A stretch of 34,845 bases of DNA, from assembly GCA_039920665.1 (NCBI GenBank), contig JBDSDH010000230.1, forward strand, positions 1-34,845, written 5' to 3'. Positions 32,515 to 34,845 of this stretch are shown piece after piece; the stretch's first letter is position 1; every line of letters starts with the position of its first letter. The notes under the pieces were generated by a model, which was not told the origin of the DNA, searched no databases, and saw only the letters and a list, made by a program, of their open reading frames with translations. The stretch comes from WLMZ01 sp039920665. GTDB lineage: Bacteria > Actinomycetota > Acidimicrobiia > Acidimicrobiales > Ilumatobacteraceae. A program made the position numbers and the translations under genes.

Positions 32515-32576
32515 CGGGCGAGCGTACCGGTGCGTGTGCGGTCGGTCAGCGGTCCGTGGTCACGGTCGATCAGGAT

Positions 32577-34157
32577 TCACAATCCGGCAACAGAGCCGAT
32601 CAGGGTCCGCGGATCGGCCGCCCCGACGAGCATGTCCGAATCGTCGACGACGATCGCATGGGCGTGCCCGTATCCGCTGTCGAACGGCGCCGTCACGTAC
32701 ACCTCGTGACCGCGTTCGGCCAGACCTGCCGGCCACTCGGCAGATGACTGACCCTCGACGATCACATGTGGCCCGCCCCCGGCCTTCCAGGTGTCGAACC
32801 CGTTCGCCGGTCCACGAAGCGCCCATCTTCCAGCGTTGATCGCAACCGCCGGACTCTGACCGTGGAGGAACAGTCGCGCAGCGAGCTGGAGGAGTATTTG
32901 CGGCTGGGCATCGCCGCCCATCGTGCCGAAGACACACGCCAGCGTTGCGTCGTCATGGGTCGCGATCGCCGGCGTGAGCGTGTGCGGAGGCCGTCTGCCG
33001 GGACCGAGCTCGGCCCGGTGACCGGCCTCGATGCTGAACCCGAGACCTCGGTTGTGGAGGTTGATCTGGGTGTTGGGCTCGACCAACCACGATCCGAACC
33101 CGGATGCGTTCGACTGGATCAGCGACACCCCCATCCGCTGGTGATCGACCGTGCACAGATAGGTGGTGTCACCGTCGATGGTGGGGACAGCCTGCCGGCT
33201 GGCACGCTGGCGATCGATGGTCGGCAACCGGGCGATGATCTGCTCGACCAGCGCCGCGCCGTTCGCATCCTGATGCAACACCCGCGGACGATCGTGGCCA
33301 GCAGCGGTCGCAGCCTCGATCAGCAGATGCGCCCACATCGGATTGTCGGGATCGGCGGGCAGATCGAGTTGATCGGCCAGGCCTGCAGCGCCGAGCAGCA
33401 GATAGCCCTGCGAGTTGGGAGGCATCGAATGGATGGTGGTCCCGAATGCGTGCTGGTGAATCGGTTCGGTCCAGATTGCCGCTGGCTTGGCGAGGTCGTT
33501 CTCGCTGTACAACCCGTTGCCGAGTTGCCGCAGACCAACGCCGAACTCTCCCCGATAGAACCCGTCGCGGCCAAGTTCGGCGATCGCTCGCAACGCTCGT
33601 GCAGCTCCCGGACGGCGGACCCGATCTCCCGGACGGAGGGCCTGGCCGGCCAGTTCACGGAGATTCGCGCGAGCCTGTTCGTCGGCCAATCCGAGCGATG
33701 CGACCAACAGCGGCGAGGCGGGGAAGCCTTCTTCGGCGAGCCGGATCGCCGGTGCGAGCAGATCGGCCATCGGCAACCGGGCGAAGTGTTCGTGGAGTTG
33801 CGCCCAACCATCGACACAACCCGGCACGGTGACCGCGCGGATGTCGTGTCGGAACGGCATCTCCGTGCGGCCCTCGGCGCGCAGCGCAGCCGCGTCGGCG
33901 CCCGATCCCGCTTTGCCGCTCGCATTCAGTGCAACCACCTCGCGGTCACCGTCGCCGTTGCCGGTGTGGACGAGTGCGAACAGGTCACCGCCCATTCCGC
34001 AGAGGTGTGGTGCCGTCACGGCGATCGCTGCGTTCGTCGCGATTGCGGCGTCGACCGCATTGCCTCCCTGGGCCAAGACTGCCATGCCCGCCTGCGTCGC
34101 AAGCTGATCAGCAGACGCAACCATCGCCCGCGGGGCACGGGTGGAAGACCTGGGCAT
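32577..34157 (-). CDS. ggt: Gamma-glutamyltransferase family protein
   Basis: Ntn-hydrolase precursor of 526 residues that self-cleaves into two subunits. The catalytic Thr is T331 in IDGDTTYLCTVD, the N-terminus of the small subunit. Conserved GGT segments are GGNAVDAAIA, GMGGDLF, PGCVDGW, the Ser-rich PPNSQGYLLL and MGGDAQPQ. No signal peptide is seen, unlike periplasmic GGTs, so a cytoplasmic role is likely. The ATG at 34157 starts MPRSSTRAPRAMVAS; the frame is open to 34319, but that region is antisense to the divergent membrane protein. The 62 bp to the LLM gene leave a separate promoter possible. Confidence 0.92.
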   Translation of the reverse strand: MPRSSTRAPRAMVASADQLATQAGMAVLAQGGNAVDAAIATNAAIAVTAPHLCGMGGDLFALVHTGNGDGDREVVALNASGKAGSGADAAALRAEGRTEMPFRHDIRAVTVPGCVDGWAQLHEHFARLPMADLLAPAIRLAEEGFPASPLLVASLGLADEQARANLRELAGQALRPGDRVRRPGAARALRAIAELGRDGFYRGEFGVGLRQLGNGLYSENDLAKPAAIWTEPIHQHAFGTTIHSMPPNSQGYLLLGAAGLADQLDLPADPDNPMWAHLLIEAATAAGHDRPRVLHQDANGAALVEQIIARLPTIDRQRASRQAVPTIDGDTTYLCTVDHQRMGVSLIQSNASGFGSWLVEPNTQINLHNRGLGFSIEAGHRAELGPGRRPPHTLTPAIATHDDATLACVFGTMGGDAQPQILLQLAARLFLHGQSPAVAINAGRWALRGPANGFDTWKAGGGPHVIVEGQSSAEWPAGLAERGHEVYVTAPFDSGYGHAHAIVVDDSDMLVGAADPRTLIGSVAGL

Positions 34158-34212
34158 CACAGACACGAGCACGCACAGTCGAACACCATCGGAGCAACTT
34201 AGGCTGTGTCCC

Positions 34213-34677
34213 GTGGCGCTGCAATCCAACCCGTCGATGTGGAAATTGCACATCGCGCCGTTCACCATGACGGTGGGCACGGTCGTCGCAGTCGTTGGAT
34301 CATTCTTGAGTTGGCTCAACTCGGGTCGTCACGGTCGGTCGAGTTTCGAGCTGCTCGGGGTCGTGCAACGTCTCGGCTTCGTGCCCAACGGTCCGACGCG
34401 CACCATCGTTCGGTCGTGGCCGGTGATGCCTCTGCTGTTGACGATCGGTGTCGTCCTGGTCTGGTGGGGCTGGCGGTCGATCGGCGCGGCGGTCGCCTCG
34501 ATCGGCGCCCTGTATGCCGGAGCGATCGGAGGGGCGGTTGCGTTCGCGGCGCCCGAGGCCAGAGGGATCCAGATTTCGGATGCACCACGAACCACCTTCA
34601 TCGGTGCGGTCGTTGTGCTCTTCGGCTCGCTGCTGGCTGTGCTGGTTCGGGTACCGTCCGCGGATGGCAACCCGTGA
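34213..34677 (+). CDS. Small four-helix membrane protein, unknown
   Basis: About 154 residues with hydrophobic segments TMTVGTVVAVVGSFLSWL, WPVMPLLLTIGVVLVWWGW, GAAVASIGALYAGAIGGAVAFAA and FIGAVVVLFGSLLAVLVRV. No catalytic motif or known family is recognised. Start GTG 34213 or the ATG at 34237 are both possible; I prefer the first because a leaderless-like 55-bp gap then separates it from the divergent GGT start. Its end overlaps the start of the next gene by 14 bases, so the two are coupled. Confidence 0.75.
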   Translation: MALQSNPSMWKLHIAPFTMTVGTVVAVVGSFLSWLNSGRHGRSSFELLGVVQRLGFVPNGPTRTIVRSWPVMPLLLTIGVVLVWWGWRSIGAAVASIGALYAGAIGGAVAFAAPEARGIQISDAPRTTFIGAVVVLFGSLLAVLVRVPSADGNP

Positions 34678-34845
34678 TGAAGCCCTCGCCCAACTGACCG
34701 GACCGGGCGGTCCATTCGAGATCGGGCCGGCAGTCGTCGGCGGCGAGGAGTTGCGTGTCTACATCAACGCCGCACCATCGTTGCGCTCCATCTGGACCGC
34801 CAGTGAGACCAATGGCGATGCAGCATTCCTGGTCTTCCAAGACGA
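34664..34845 (+). CDS. Acyl-CoA ligase-like protein, N-terminal part (runs off the window)
   Basis: Partial gene starting ATG 34664 and open to the window edge (60 codons). The reading MATRDEALAQLTGPGGPFEI, then VGGEELRVYINAAPSLRSIW and NGDAAFLVFQD matches the start of adenylate-forming fatty-acid or aromatic acyl-CoA ligases, where such an N-terminus with LRVYxNAPPSLR and FLVYxD is common. The AMP-binding motifs lie beyond the window. It overlaps the end of the small membrane protein by 14 bases. Confidence 0.7.
   Translation, partial: MATRDEALAQLTGPGGPFEIGPAVVGGEELRVYINAAPSLRSIWTASETNGDAAFLVFQD

Noticed and set aside
32766..34202. Long plus-strand open frame opposite gamma-glutamyltransferase
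   Set aside because: It is a mirror of a clear GGT gene; no motif of its own.

Overview
The window is a GC-rich actinobacterial chromosome segment. GTG and TTG starts are common, lipoproteins carry Thr-rich linkers, and Ser/Thr kinases, FHA proteins and LLM oxidoreductases are all present. The protein style suggests Acidimicrobiia (Ilumatobacter-like), but this is a judgement from composition and gene content, not a database result. I see no rRNA, tRNA, CRISPR array, insertion sequence or integrase.

Region 1 (1-9560): an AlkA-like DNA glycosylase (-) diverges from an enoyl-CoA hydratase-family gene (+) that lacks both usual catalytic glutamates. A five-gene oligopeptide-type ABC importer operon follows on the minus strand (8005 down to 1913), with a perfect 15-bp stem-loop between the binding-protein gene and the first permease. 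A small Cys-motif DUF5522-like gene and a PPK2 polyphosphate kinase follow on the plus strand, then a decayed DinB/DUF664 remnant.

Region 2 (9560-18730): a stand-alone LigD-type polymerase domain gene (-), then a translationally coupled three-subunit molybdenum hydroxylase of xanthine dehydrogenase type (FAD, 2Fe-2S and Mo subunits), a purine-type phosphoribosyltransferase, a PYROXD2-like FAD oxidoreductase (-), a creatininase-family amidohydrolase and an M20 carbamoylase/allantoate amidohydrolase-type enzyme. Together these read as purine or N-heterocycle oxidation, salvage and ring-nitrogen release.

Region 3 (18829-26007): a signalling island. It holds a membrane-anchored Hsp70-type ATPase without a peptide-binding domain but with an extracytoplasmic domain, a minimal FHA protein, a zinc-ribbon/FHA adaptor, a small atypical Ser/Thr kinase, a four-helix membrane protein, and a large Ser/Thr kinase whose C-terminal half looks like a dynamin-type GTPase that has lost its P-loop. 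This is the best candidate for an undescribed system.

Region 4 (26072-32514): a minus-strand cluster with an LLM flavin oxidoreductase, a cytosine deaminase-like amidohydrolase, an SDR dehydrogenase and an NMT1/SsuABC-type importer (ATPase, permease, lipoprotein). It ends in a terminator hairpin. It looks like uptake plus catabolism of a small nitrogen heterocycle.

Region 5 (32577-34845): a gamma-glutamyltransferase (-) diverges from a small four-helix membrane protein and the start of an acyl-CoA ligase-like gene that runs off the window.
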